This document shows positions 1 to 10,860 of a stretch of 60,432 nucleotides of DNA, one piece after another. Below the pieces are notes generated by a model that was given only the letters and a program-made list of their open reading frames with translations, did no database searches and was not told the DNA's origin. Position 1 is the first letter of the stretch; each line of letters begins with the position of its first letter. A program made the position numbers and the translations under genes. This DNA comes from Priapulus caudatus (Eukaryota; Priapulida; Priapulimorpha; Priapulimorphida; Priapulidae). The stretch is from NCBI RefSeq assembly GCF_000485595.1, contig NW_014577409.1:225905-286336 (forward strand), in the 5' to 3' direction.

Positions 1-1500
1 TTCTTCTTCTTTTCTTTTTCTTGCAAATGATAGGGGGGCGACCGCTCCCCCCCTGCCCCCCCTGTGGCGGCGCCCCTGTCCAGGCCTGATCTAGTAACTA
101 TCCGACCAGAAAAACTGAAATGCTGATGTGGTTCATTGACTTTTGGGTGTGTACTGTGTGCAGCTATAAAATATTTGACCAGTTATGCCCTGTTACGTCC
201 GTAAACACGAGATACAAGTGACGGTGTTTCGATTGTTTACGTTTGGAAAAGTGGGCGGAGCTTAATCGAGGGCACCGGCTCGAACAGCGACTGAATTATG
301 TAGGATCTGGCATGTGCAGTTGCTAAAAAAGTATATGAATGGTGTTTTCTGGACATACTAGTTACCCTCCGCTCCAGAAAACCAAACTGCACACGCTATA
401 ACAGTCATTTCTAGTGCAATTCTTACTTAAGTCTTACCATTGCCGCCATGTTGCTTCTCTCCATGTAGGCCGCCATTGATCCATCCTTGCCTGGGTCAGT
501 GTACGCACGCCAGACCCAGGGTACCCGGATGTATGTATATACTTGCGCGGTGAATGAAAATTTCGTAACACATAACTTAGGGCCCTTTGTTTCCCAAATT
601 TTAATTATTTTTCTGTCGATTAAGGTAAATTAAATTGATTAAGAAACTGGTTTTAATTGCAGTAACAGTAAGCGGACTTCATAATAATAAAATTAAATAC
701 CTATTGAATGCATTATTAGGTGAATTTGAAAATTAATATCTGGACCAATTTTTTCACGTTATGACTGATGTGCTTTGTTCTAGTGATTTACTAATGGCGA
801 CATCCGACGGGTTTTCCTATGCGCCATCACATATTGAAAGTGAATATACACAAATATGATAAATGCCATTTCAGTAATCATGAACATCCTTAGTTTACAC
901 TCAAATATTGAAATTGTTCTATCTGGCCATGCAGAGGTCAATATAAGAGATGAAAACAAAATCCTGAAAATGTGCAAAGTCACCCCAGCAGTGCAAAGTC
1001 ACCCCAAATTACGGTACCCTTTTTAATGTAGAAATCACTTCGTATTTGACGTTTTATACAAGGTTTTATGCTGCGTATTTTGACTAAATTTCTAAGTCAG
1101 GACGCGTAAATAAGCTAATACGCACCTTATCTAAACCCCTACCCAATTAACAATTTCACCTGAACCCAGTTTATTTCTGCTGTAATTTTACTCCGGGGCT
1201 CCAACTACTTAAGGAGGGTAGTGCTAAAATTAAATAGCATGTTTCAGTGTAACGCCTGCACCTGTGCATAGCTTGCACTCTGTAGATCAGTGAGAGCTGC
1301 TGTATATCGCTGCATCTGGTCTACTTACATGCAACTATTCGTTGTACCAATATACGTTAGAACGATGTTGTTGCGGTGCTGGCATAGTTGGTAATGTGCA
1401 AAAGTTTTTCATAGTGCAAAGGTTCTCAGTATACGTACTGGTTTTATTTTCGTAATCCCTCTACCAATCATGTTCCATTATATAATCAGTAATTATCTTC
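1..1500. other. Intergenic, no gene recognised
   Basis: I see no convincing coding region in this stretch. It opens with a pyrimidine-rich and C-rich tract and becomes AT-rich after about 590. Two GCCGCCAT motifs in the same orientation lie at about 440-447 and 470-477; read on the minus strand they resemble the ATGGCGGC core bound by YY1-type factors. Short ORFs here have no family signature. Confidence 0.5.
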
Positions 1501-1553
1501 GGTGTTGCTCCGGTACTTTCTCTGCACAATGCTTCCTGCAGCTATCATCACAA

Positions 1554-1648
1554 GCCTCTTTGACCACATTGACGACATTGATGTTTACTGGAGCCTCTTT
1601 GACCACATTGACGACATTGATGTTTACTGGAGCCGCTTTGACGACACT
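1554..1648. repeat. 39-bp tandem repeat, about 2.4 copies
   Basis: A 39-bp unit starting gcctctttgaccacattg occurs at 1,554 and 1,593, and a diverged partial third copy starts at 1,632. The period is 13 codons, so any reading frame across it encodes a 13-residue repeat (for example FDHIDDIDVYWSL). No larger protein is evident, so I treat it as a minisatellite. Confidence 0.9.
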
Positions 1649-2044
1649 ATAGAGGCCTGCACCCTCCCTCTGAACAGTCCACCTGAATGAACAGATACTT
1701 CTAAAACCCGACCGGATTCATACAAATTTAGACCTTTCTTCACACGCTCAGCAGCTGAAAAGGTCTGTGAGCGGAAAAACTGTAACTTGCTCAGCGGCAG
1801 CCATGATTACTGTGTGTTTTGACTCAGCGGTCAAAATTCACGTGCCTACTGACATCACAGCTTAACAAGAGAATATAATGGAGTGTGTACCCGGGTAACA
1901 GCCGAGTAAATCCTAGTGTAGACGTAACTTCTATTTTGTCGAACTGCTGACACGTGATTGCCGAACACTTTCTGGCTCTAACCCAAGTTTCTTGCAACTT
2001 ACAACAATATACATTCAAACATACAACAATATACATATATTCAA

Positions 2045-2154
2045 AAAGAAATTGAATCTTTCTAACAATTTACTAAATATACAACAACAATATAAATACC
2101 TAACAAATAATTATAAAGTATTTAGTAAATTGTTAGAAAGATTCAATTTCTTTT
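2045..2154. repeat. Long near-perfect hairpin (inverted repeat)
   Basis: The arms at about 2,045-2,080 and 2,119-2,154 are reverse complements over about 36 bases (core tttctaacaatttactaaat), with a 38-base AT-rich loop. It could be a MITE-type foldback element, a hairpin RNA source, or a small inverted duplication. No target-site duplication is obvious. Confidence 0.9.
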
Positions 2155-2537
2155 CCACAGAAGTACATATTATGTGATACACTCAGCATACCCATACAGG
2201 TTACATAAGCAGCCCTCAACACTAACGGTTGTCTGATTGCCCGGGACAAGTGAGTATATGTCAGACAAGTTATTGTCATGGCTAGTTGCGCGATCGGACA
2301 ACTGAAAAATTCTAGTTTTTTAATATTCCTAACATCCTTTGAGCCAGGGTGCTATCGCACGACATTCTCACGTTATATTTTTAAAGGTTGCCAAAAAAGC
2401 AGCTTGCGACACCCGTGTCACTGAGCTAATAGAGTGTTTAAAATAGAGCGCCAGGCGCACGGGGTGCTTGGCTGGGGTGGCATTGATTGATGCACGGGGG
2501 GAGAGAGTGCACGATTGTTTAAGTCGCATGGGGCAAG

Positions 2538-2612
2538 TTTATCTCTATATATAATATATAGCTATATCTATATATCTCTATCCATCTATCTATATATATA
2601 TATACTTAATGT
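2538..2612. repeat. AT/ATCT microsatellite
   Basis: Low-complexity run of TA and TATC motifs ending in a (TA)n stretch. Confidence 0.85.
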
Positions 2613-2721
2613 AATATAATATGATATGCACTTAACCAAAAATGGACCTTAATATCTCATAGATTGCAAGTAAATTTTTATATAATAACAGACAATGTTA
2701 TTTTAAAAACAATTCATAAGG

Positions 2722-3945
2722 AATCAAGTTTGAAAAGGGCCAGATGCGTTGCCGGATTTGTCTCGAAATCTTGATATGCTGTTAAAAACTAGCAACTGAG
2801 CAACAGTAAGGCACGCCTGGCTCTCTGTTGAATCCGTTTTCGTCATTGGGCCTCTGATTATCATATCTAGCAAAGTGAGGCTGGAACTGTATCTCTCTGG
2901 GAGTTGGCTGCAAATGGTCCATTAAAAGAGTTTTTTGCCTGTAGAATTTCTTTCCTCACAATCATTGCTGCCTTTGCTAAGCAAAATGAGTCCCTATTCT
3001 TAGCTTCAACTAAAACACCTCCGATTTCACGGCTGCGGACCAAAAGAACCTCTCGTCCTTTAGTGTGTGCTCTAAGGGCTGGAAAGGCAGTCAGTACACG
3101 AGCCTTCAATCTTGTTGCATTAATCCAAGGTTGCTCTTCCCCGAGTTTGCTGAGCTTTGAAGATTGAAACTTCACGAGATCTGATAGCTTCAACAAAGCT
3201 GATTCCTCAATTTCAAGACTCATCAATAAAAGCAACAAGTTCTACAAGTTCCTCTTTATCTATAGGCTCATACGTTGACGTGTTTTGTTAGCTTCACGTT
3301 AATTTCAGTTTTTAATCTTGGTTGTACAGACCAACTAAACATTTTCCATGATACTTTGCCTCTATTGCTAACATGTCTCTCGATGCCAGCTTACCAATTA
3401 GCCTATTGTCATTAACAAGAAATGCACATTCTCTGACCTTTCCATCAACCTCAAGGGTGGAAGCAGCATGATGATTTGCTGGGATAACGCTTGAATCACG
3501 AAAGAAGCAATGGTTACTCGACGTGCTGCTTAGAATGCTGGAGTGCCTGGCCTTGACGGGGCTGGAAGTGTTTTCCGTCTCAAGGAGGCTGTTTTCTTCT
3601 TCGATCGTACTTACGTGTTTCCTTTTCTTTGCACGCTCCAACTTTGCATTACAAAAAGCATTTCGACAAGTCTTGTGCCACAATGATTTTCTCTCTTTAA
3701 GGGTTTGCACTATTCCCTGACCATCATTTAACTCTTCCTCATTCACATTTCTAGGAACTGATCCAATCTTCTGAAACTCTTCGAAGTTTTTAGCAAATGT
3801 GGAATAGCTTGCTCAAACATCTTTCCTTTTCGAAATTGCAGGACATTGCAAAGGCTCTCTTGTCTTGGTTTGACAAATGATACACAGCTTCCAGTCCATA
3901 GCGCCTCAATACAATATTTGTAACTGAAACATGTTAAATAATGCA
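2722..3945. repeat. Direct repeat A, copy 1
   Basis: This roughly 1,225-bp block is repeated in the same orientation at 4,879-6,105. Both begin at aatcaagtttgaaaagggcc and end at gaaacatgttaaataat. The copies differ by scattered substitutions and small indels and bracket the gag-like fragment at 3,947-4,870. Confidence 0.9.
2867..3899 (-). pseudogene. Family copy A1: N-terminal half of recurring zinc/PIN-like protein, broken
   Basis: This is a broken copy of the gene at 5,026-6,066, collinear over about 1.2 kb but diverged and frameshifted. The protein would start at about 3,899 with a CxxC pair (LCIICQ), then a WHKTCRNAF motif, a KKRKH basic stretch, a CFF(R)DSS site where the second cysteine of CFFC is replaced, and YHGKCLVGLYN. 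The reading frame breaks near 3,745-3,800 and again at 3,220-3,260, where about 13 bases present in A2 are missing. The segment ends at about 2,722, the same point as A2, so both copies lost the C-terminal half at one shared boundary. Function is unknown. Confidence 0.7.
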
Positions 3946-3946
3946 T

Positions 3947-4870
3947 CCTAGTAGTTCGCGGAGCAATGGTGGCGGCGAGACCTCTGATGTCCCACTGCTT
4001 GCCTGCACGCCTAGACTGGCGCGCTCTGCCGCTGCTACTTCCAACTCCGATCTAATGCTGTCGGCTTCTGCTTGCAGCTGCTCATCCGTCAGCCAGTCTC
4101 CAGTCTCGCAAGCGGCAGGCATGACTGCTGCGCCGAGACTCGCCTCATCCTCCCAGGCCATGCCCTGTGCCTGGGGACTGCATCACCGGACCAGGCTCCC
4201 CGTCTGAGCTAGGGGTCGGGTAGCGAGCCCTGCCTTCAGCTCCCGCGGCTGTCACGCAACGGCCTTCCTCGGCGGATGCGTGAGGCCGCGAACCCGTGGC
4301 TGCTGCCTCCTCGTTTCCTCCTCTGCTCGTCGTCCGCGGGGCTTCCTCCCCGGCAACCTTGGGTACAGAAGAAGGCATGGGCTGCTGCTGACTGCTAGCA
4401 GCCAGTTTTCCCTTTGCAGCTCGTCGCCTTGCGGCAGCTTTCCTTCGGCGAGGGTTCAGGTTTTCGCTGCACGAACCCCTAAGCTGGCGTCCAATCGCTG
4501 AATGCCGTCTGCCTTCAGACTCTATCTTCACCCACGCGGAAGGCGGCCGCCCGCTGGCGAGTGGCCATCCCCCCGGGGTAGCCCCGGTGAGTAACGCCGC
4601 TCCGGCCGAGGCGATATCTCGCGTCGCCTCCGACGTAGGCCGTGACCCGGCCTTTCACTTTCACCCACCGCCTTAGCATCCAGTTCTTCCTCGTCCGATG
4701 GATTACTGTTAGGTGGCTGTTTAGTTGCCCCGGCGCCGACACGGGGACCTCGTAGTCGGAGCTTTGCTCGGGGATACTTCGGGCATCCCCGGCGTCGGAT
4801 ACTACTGCTTCTCTCCAGGTTGTGGATGGTATCTTTCAGTATCTTATTATCTTCTTCAAGCTCAGTTATT
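3947..4870 (-). pseudogene. Gag-like retroelement ORF fragment (copy 1)
   Basis: Read on the minus strand this is a shortened copy of the ORF at 8,916-10,582. It runs from a predicted coiled coil (LEEDNKILKDTIHNLE, near 4,860-4,810) through a basic, Arg/Pro/Gly-rich region to an acidic helix-forming segment (LQAEADSIRSELEVAAAE, near 4,075-4,020). It lacks about 360 bases that copy 2 has at about 9,980-10,337, and a GC-rich stretch matching about 9,475-9,530. The frame is interrupted. The coiled coil followed by a basic region fits a retroelement gag or ORF1-type nucleic-acid-binding protein, but no zinc knuckle is visible, so the class is uncertain. It lies precisely between two direct copies of block A. 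Confidence 0.5.
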
Positions 4871-4878
4871 TTTCTGAG

Positions 4879-6105
4879 TGAATCAAGTTTGAAAAGGGCC
4901 AGATGCGTTGCCGGATTTGTCTCGAAATCTTGATATGCTGTTAAAAACTAGCAACTGAGCAACAGTAAGGCATGCCTGGCTCTCTGTTGAATCCGTTTTC
5001 GTCATTGGGCCTCTGATTATCATATCTAGCAAAGTGAGGCTGGAACTGCATCTCTCTGGGAGTTGGCTGCAAATGGTCCATTAAAAGAGTTTTTTGCCTG
5101 TAGAATTTCTTTACTTACAATCATTGCTGCTTTTGCTAAGCAAAATGAGTCCCTATTCTTAGCTTCGACTAAAACACCTCCGATTTCATGGCTGAGGACC
5201 AAAAGAACCTCTCGTCCTTCAGTGTGTGCTGTAAGGTCTGGAAAGGCAGTCAGTACACGAGCCTTCAGTCTTGTTGCATAAATCCCAGGGTGCTCTTCCT
5301 CGAGTTCGCTGAGCTTTGAAGAATAAAACTTTACGAGATCTGATAGCTTCAACAAAGCTGGTTCCTCAATTTCAAGGCTCTCATCAATAAAAGCAACAAG
5401 TTCTGCAAATGCAAGTTCCTCTTTATCTATAGGTTCATACGATGACGTGTTTTGTGAGCTTCGCATTAATTTCAGTTTTCTAGCTCGGTTGTACAGACCA
5501 ACTAAACATTTTGCATGATACTTTGCCTCTACTGCTATCATGTCCCCCGATGCCAGCTTACCAATTAGCTTGTTGTCATTAACAAGAAATGCACATTCTC
5601 TGACTTTTCTATCAACCTCAAGGGTGGAAGCAGCATGAGGATTTTCTGGGATATCGCTTGAATCACAAAAGAAGCAATAGTTACTCGACGTGCTGCTTAG
5701 AATGCTGGAGCGCCTGGCCTTGACGGAGCTGGAAGTGTTTTCCGTCTCGAGGAGGCTGTTTTCCTCTTCGATGGTACTTTCATGTTTCCTTTTCTTTGCA
5801 CGCCCCAACTTTGCATTACTAAAAGCATTTCGACAAGTCTTGTGCCACAATGCTTTTCTCTCTTTAAGGGTTTGCTCTATTCCCTGGCCACCATTTAGCT
5901 CTTTATCATTCACATTTCCAGGAACTGATCCAATCTTCTGAAACTCTTCTAAGTTTTTAGCAAATGAAGAATAGCTTGCTCCAACATCTTTCCTTTTCGA
6001 AATTGCAGAACATTGCAAAGGCTCTCCTGTCTTGGTTTGACAAACGATACACAGCTTCCAGTCCATAGCTCCTCAGTATAATATTTTTAACTGAAACATG
6101 TTAAA
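4879..6105. repeat. Direct repeat A, copy 2
   Basis: Second copy of the block at 2,722-3,945. It is the better preserved one and holds a 346-codon ORF. Confidence 0.9.
5026..6066 (-). CDS. Family copy A2: N-terminal half of recurring unnamed zinc/PIN-like family (truncated)
   Basis: Open for 346 codons from the methionine at 6,066. In order: a CxxC pair (LCIVCQ, residues 6-9), a helical YSSFAKNLEEFQKIG segment, GGQGIEQTLKERKALWHKTCR (around 60-80), a basic KKRK patch, a CFFCDSS pair (around 130), VRECAFLVND, AVEAKYHAKCLVGLYNRAR (around 180-200), and a helical region with LARVLTAFPDL-like and LVLSHEIG motifs. The spaced Cys/His residues suggest a zinc-binding N-terminus. After the stop the same conservation continues in another frame (LLDMIIRGP, TVAQLLVFNS) to about 4,880, so the stop is a 1-nt frameshift and not the natural end. 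Other members here are at 26.6-29.2, 30.3-32.2 and 51.9-53.7 kb. The biochemical function is not known to me. Confidence 0.65.
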   Translation of the reverse strand: MDWKLCIVCQTKTGEPLQCSAISKRKDVGASYSSFAKNLEEFQKIGSVPGNVNDKELNGGQGIEQTLKERKALWHKTCRNAFSNAKLGRAKKRKHESTIEEENSLLETENTSSSVKARRSSILSSTSSNYCFFCDSSDIPENPHAASTLEVDRKVRECAFLVNDNKLIGKLASGDMIAVEAKYHAKCLVGLYNRARKLKLMRSSQNTSSYEPIDKEELAFAELVAFIDESLEIEEPALLKLSDLVKFYSSKLSELEEEHPGIYATRLKARVLTAFPDLTAHTEGREVLLVLSHEIGGVLVEAKNRDSFCLAKAAMIVSKEILQAKNSFNGPFAANSQRDAVPASLC

Positions 6106-6748
6106 TAATTTCTGGTTTACTCTTAACAATGATTAACATGAGATGAAAGTCCTTTCTTCGAAATGAACGTTTTTGTCGTCTTTCATCGCTATGTTTTCGA
6201 AATTTTGCAATCTCTTGTTAATGACTACTGTGATCATTTAAATAATACTTCATTAATAGTATTCAGAGGTTTAACTTAAACCTTTTACTAACGTTATTAA
6301 CTTGTAAGCTAGCAATGATGGGAAAAGGGCCTTACCTGTCATGACTGTAAGTACACACTCATGGGGCTGCCATCTTGGAAACTGCTTGGGGCCTGGGAAC
6401 TATAGGTATCCCAAATGAAATTCGTAAAACTGTAAAGAAACGTTACGTGATCATATCTTAAACATTTTTTAGCACAGAATACCACATATGCAACTAATAT
6501 ATAAGTTCCAAGTTTATTTTTGTACTATAAGGCCTGTTTTTAAGCAATTAAATTTTCAGCTTTGTTTCCATGTCGGCAATATTTTAGGGCATGCGCAGAT
6601 CTCGAGTCCAGAGCTTAACCTAGCTTGGATCCATATCACAAATTGTTTGTTACATGGTTAGAAGTAATTGTGCAAAGTTTCATGCTCTTATCACAAAAGT
6701 ATCACAATTCAGCTATTTTTGGACGATAGCAGCTGTACTACTGTGGTG
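6106..6748. other. AT-rich intergenic stretch; YY1-like motif
   Basis: No gene recognised. At 6,366-6,378 the sequence gctgccatcttgg is the reverse complement of CCAAGATGGCAGC, close to the YY1-type AAGATGGCGGC core. It lies about 300 bases 5' of family copy A2 and points in the same direction as that gene. Confidence 0.4.
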
Positions 6749-7985
6749 TCACTCAAACTGGCAACTTGGGCTTTTGACAAAACTGGTGCACAAAATTAGG
6801 TAGAGCTTCCAGTACTGGTTTCCATGAGGAACAGAGTCTCCAATTGCAAGAGGCAATAGGCGCATTAGACTTCGCATTCCAGATGCCGTTTGTTTAATCT
6901 CATAGTGTCTGATATTGAGAGGCAAAGGCACTGGCTTATTTTTAAAATCACTTACACCATAGTTTATAGCTTCCAGCTTATTATTAAGTTCTTTCACTCT
7001 GAAATAGTGTGACTCATAAACAAAATGTCCAATGATGAGTGTCAGAGTGTATTGACACACACCTTCAAGTAAGTCATGCGTGATGTCTGGTGGTAAAAAT
7101 ATGGTCACATGTACATACTTCAGCTCGTTCAGGATGCTTGGTTTTCGAATTCCATATGCAGTTGACAATTGTGGGTCATCAGTAATCAGGTCACAGAGAC
7201 GAGTATATAATTCCTCATTATTATAATTATTATAATAATTGCTCATGTCGAAAGGCTGTTCTGGACATTTCTGCAGTTGCCATGCAATGGCGACAAATTC
7301 GAAAAGCTAAAAAAAACTCCAAGAACCCACTTAGACTATGACTTGCAAGGTTGTCAGCTGCCACAAAGGAGAGGGTTCCTTTAAAGTGATGTTTGACGCC
7401 ATCAACAGTTACACAGACTCTATCATTTTCTAGTTTTTTCAAGTCTTGTATAAAATTATGTAAAACAAATTCCAACTCATACTTCTTCACCGTCACACTT
7501 CTGGCAAGAATTACTAATTGTATGAAGTGTAACTTTGACCTGTACGTTGGGGATATGTTTCCTAATAGATAGTAAAAACTACAGATGTGCTTTTTAACTT
7601 TTGTGCCAATCAGGTTTACAAACTCAAACTCATCAGTATATAACAAAACTTGTAAAGCAGTTTCATTTTTGCTAAAAAGTCTATTGCACTTAAAGTGCTC
7701 CCCATCACAATAGTATCTGAGTTTTCCATCCTGTGACGAGTAGCCCTGTAAGACCTTGACCAAAATCTCTTCTTTAGTAAGTAAAGCCTGGAGTGATTTC
7801 TTTAACGGAACATACTGGAAACTCATACTTTCGTGTATCGTCAACCCCTAAAATTATTTCAACGGGTTCAACAAGACTTAAATGTTTTTATAGTATTTTT
7901 ATTCTTAGTAAATCTTCTTGTTGTTTGTGCTTTTGCATGTCATCAAATGCATCCTTCAAAAGCTTACTTTGGTCGAGGGCATTAT
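6749..7985 (-). pseudogene. Tnp2-like (CACTA-type) metazoan transposase, fragmented
   Basis: Two adjacent frames make one protein. The first (7,844-7,230) has FQYVPLKKSLQALLTKEEI, YYCDGEHFK, LQVLLYTDEFE, IGTKVKKHICSFYYLLGNIS and FVAADNLASHSLSGF, ending in a CRHCMAT cysteine pair. The second (7,246-6,749) has KPSILNELKYVHV, PPDITHDLLEGVCQY and a hydrophobic QTASGMRSLMRLLPLAIGD segment. These blocks match a widespread animal gene family related to Tnp2/CACTA transposases. The D in DITHDLLEG and the upstream AADN are plausible catalytic region residues by analogy. N-terminal coding continues to about 7,985 (NALDQSKLLKDAF, HLSLVEPVEIILG) with a stop and frameshift, and is then interrupted by the LTR at 7,988. 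Not functional as it stands. Confidence 0.65.
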
Positions 7986-7987
7986 TT

Positions 7988-8556
7988 AGTGGTCGAAGTT
8001 CTCCTCGGGAAGTTACGTCTCCCACCCAGATTCTACCAGGACTCGCGGACGAAACGAACAGCAACAAGAGACGTACAGAACAACGCTTTTATTAATACAC
8101 TACTTACTACACAGGAGAGTGGTCGCCAGTTACAGCAGCGATCCACTCTCGCCTACCAGGACTATGCTGGGTGCTGGCGCATAACACGTCGCCACTTACT
8201 CTACCTCTTCATCTCACCGCGTTGTAGATTCACTCTGCTATCACTGCACGCGTGACGATGCTCTCCTCGCTTACACAACAAATATAAACGTCCTAGCCAT
8301 CCGGCCTATAATTAACACAGCACAGTAGAGATTGTGCTGATAACACGTCCGCTCTTTTTGACTGCTGGCCGTCAAGAGCCCCCACGCTCTCCTGACATCA
8401 CAATGTTATGCGTGCACACGCTCTCTTGCTCGCGCCACCTATAACATTAATTCCTGCATGATCACAATGAACGTGTAACTGTAACGTTGACGATAGTACA
8501 AGGAGATGACGGGCAACACACGGACAGGATCGACTTCGCCACACTACAGCCTCCTT
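7988..8556 (-). mobile_element. Probable LTR of an LTR retrotransposon
   Basis: Read on the minus strand, a purine-rich tract (AAGTTTAAGGAGGC) is followed at about 8,556 by TGTAGTGTGGCG, the expected PPT/LTR start. Inside are a TATA-like TTTATATTTG near 8,280 and a polyadenylation signal TTAATAAAAG near 8,095 followed by a T/G-rich tract. The element ends close to CGACCACTA at about 7,988, exactly where Tnp2-like coding sequence resumes. The exact ends are inferred, and no second LTR was found in the window. Confidence 0.55.
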
Positions 8557-8915
8557 AAACTTGTACTACCTCCTGGGAGCACTTCTTAACCGATCTCACA
8601 TAGTCATGACTGGCAAAGTCAGTCCTACCCGCGCGCACCCCCTCACCTCCTCTCCGTCTGCTAGTTATTTAGACTAAAAAAAGAAACCCCGCGATAAAGT
8701 ATTTCCCCCAATAACGGTAACACTACTAAGGGCAACAATAACACTCGCAAAACATACACCCACTTCTTTCGTACCCGCGTACCTCATGCACCCGGTCACT
8801 CAACCACCGAGGATCCAACACACAAAAGCCAACTGGCAACAAGGGGATTCTCTGGCGGCATAGTGCCGCGGCCCGGACTCAGGCCCTATCGGGGCTACAG
8901 TGGTGCTTATTTGCG
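8557..8915 (-). other. 3' untranslated stretch of the LTR element
   Basis: Between the stop of the gag-like ORF and the putative polypurine tract I see no protease, reverse transcriptase or integrase motifs in any frame. This supports a gag-only or internally deleted element. Confidence 0.4.
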
Positions 8916-10582
8916 CCTTGCTGCTTCCTGGAGAGCTTCCTGCTGGAGGCGTCGCCACACCTCTTCGTTGAATTGTCTCGTCAACTGGAGGCAGTGAGTG
9001 AGCAGCCTATCCGCTTGCGCGAGGCCGCGCAATACCTCCTCGTTGGGCATGACGGCCAGGTATTCTCAGGTATTCACAGGTATTCTCACACCTCCTTGGG
9101 GCCAGGCACTCAGTCCCGAAATTGGTGCCTAGTAGTTCGCGGAGCAATGGTGGCGGCGAGACCTCTGATGTCCCACTGCTTGCCTGCACGCCTAGACTGG
9201 CGTGCTACGCCGCTGCTGCCTCGAACTCCAATCTAATGCTGTCGGCTTCTGCTTGTAGCTGCTCATCCGTCAGCCAGTCTCCAGTCTCGCAAGCGGCAGG
9301 CATGACTGCTGCGCCGAGACTCGCCTCATCCTCCCAGGTCATGCCCTGTGCCTGGGGACTGCATCACCGGACCAGGCTCCCCGTCTGAGCCAGGGGTCGG
9401 GTAGCGAGCCCTGCCTTCAGCTCCCGTGGCTGTCACGTACTGGCCTTCCTCGGCAGATGCATGAGGCTGCGAACTTGCGGCCGCGGGAGGCCGCAGCCGC
9501 AACCTCGCGGCTGCTGGAGTCTGCGAACCCACGGCTGCTGCCTCCTCGTTTCCTCCTCTAATCGTCGTCCGCGGGGCCCCCATCTCTGGTACAGAGGAAG
9601 GCATGGGCTGCTGCTGACTGCTAGTAGCCAGTTTTCCTTTTGCAGCTCGTCGCCTTGTGGCAGCTTTCCTTTGGCGAAGGTTCGGGTTTTCGCTGCACGA
9701 ACCCCTAAGCTGGCGTCCAATCGCTGAATGCCGTCCGCCTTCCGCCTCTATCTTCACCCTCGAGGAAGGCGGCCTCCCGCTGGCGAGTGGCCATCCCCCC
9801 GGGGTGGACCCGGTGAGTAACGCCGCTCCGGCCGAGGCGATATCTCGTGTTGCCTCCGACGTAGGCCGTGACCCGGCCTTTTGCTTTCACTCACCGCCTT
9901 CGCATCCAGTTCTTTCTCGTTCGATGGATTACTGTTAGGTGGCTGTTTAGTTGCCCCGGCGCCGACACGGGGACCTCGTAGGGGCATCCCCGCCTCGGGC
10001 AGCAGTAGTTCACCCCAGTCTCCTCGTGGAGTTCCTCATGGTGTGCAACCGGGTGTCAGGTGGGGACCTCGCAGGCCACGCACCATGCCCACCCGTAAGG
10101 CTCTACTTCCCCACTGGTCACCACGCGACTGTGGAATTTGCTGCTCGACGGGCCATGTCCAGCAACCAACTCAGAGCAGGTGGGGGGGGTATACCTCCCA
10201 TTGTTGGGATCCCACTGGGTTTTGCCTTCTCTCTCTGCTGGCTCCTCCTCTGCCGCGGCAGGCACCCCCACCTTCACTCGGTGAATTTCCAGTGTAGGGG
10301 TTACCGCCGCCAGCCTCAGTGTCTCCTTCTCCACCGTCGGAGCTTTGCTCGGGGATACTTCGGGCATCCTTCGCGTCGGATACTACTGCTTCTCTCCAGG
10401 TTGTGGATGGTATCTTTCAGTATCTTATTATCTTCTTCAAGCTCAGTTATTTTTCTGAGTGCTTGTTGCAGGTCAGATTTAACTTCATCAAAAGAGTCTG
10501 ATATGAATTGCTGGCTACCCAGCAAACATTGTAGTATTGGCACGGTACTGGCCCAGTACCGCTTGAACAATCGGCCCAACAC
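8916..10582 (-). pseudogene. Gag-like ORF of LTR element (copy 2), frameshifted
   Basis: The reading order on the minus strand starts at about 10,582. It begins with a coiled coil (SDLQQALRKITELEEDNKIL near 10,490-10,430), then a Pro/Glu-rich segment (10,367-10,056), an Arg-rich segment (SERRYSP-like, near 9,800), a basic NLRQRKAATRRRAAKGK stretch near 9,680-9,620, a Gly/Ala/Glu-rich linker, an acidic helix near 9,240, and a C-terminal helix-rich block (AQADRLLTHCLQLTRQFNEE near 9,020-8,960) ending in a stop at about 8,916. Several frame changes are needed to connect these. The coiled coil, basic region and LTR position fit a retroelement gag or ORF1-type protein. No zinc knuckle is seen, so other identities remain possible. 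Confidence 0.5.
9058..9089. repeat. Short tandem repeat aggtattctc
   Basis: Three near-copies of aggtattc(t/a)c in a row inside the gag-like region. Copy 1 at 3.9 kb stops just before this part. Confidence 0.7.
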
Positions 10583-10597
10583 CGCATGCCAGTACTG

Positions 10598-10622
10598 NNN
10601 NNNNNNNNNNNNNNNNNNNNNN
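10598..10622. other. Assembly gap (25 N)
   Basis: A run of 25 N. The sequence before it ends in a GGCACGGTACTGGCCCAGTACC palindrome-rich tract that was probably hard to assemble. Confidence 1.
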
Positions 10623-10860
10623 TGCTGCTTCTATATAAAAACCGTAATGCGCAAGTTTATCATTTCGGTCACATGAATCAAATGATTTGGGCCCAAGCTC
10701 TTGTATGTTCTTCTGCGAAGTTTGTATTTAATCCTTGATTGCATTTCCTCTGGTTGTAAAATGTTCATTATATCTAAAACAGTGCCTGAATTTTTTTTAA
10801 TAGATCGTTAACACACTATCCATATGAATGTATCATGTAGCCTATTGTATCCCCTCTAAA
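10623..10860. other. No gene recognised
   Basis: AT-rich sequence right of the gap; no features seen. Confidence 0.4.

Noticed and set aside
3941-4501. Plus-strand ORFs opposite the gag-like fragment
   Set aside because: Mirror frames of GC-rich minus-strand coding; no family signature.
10540-10597. gtactggcccagtac palindrome as a regulatory operator
   Set aside because: Short, next to a gap, in a degraded retroelement; more likely repeat sequence.
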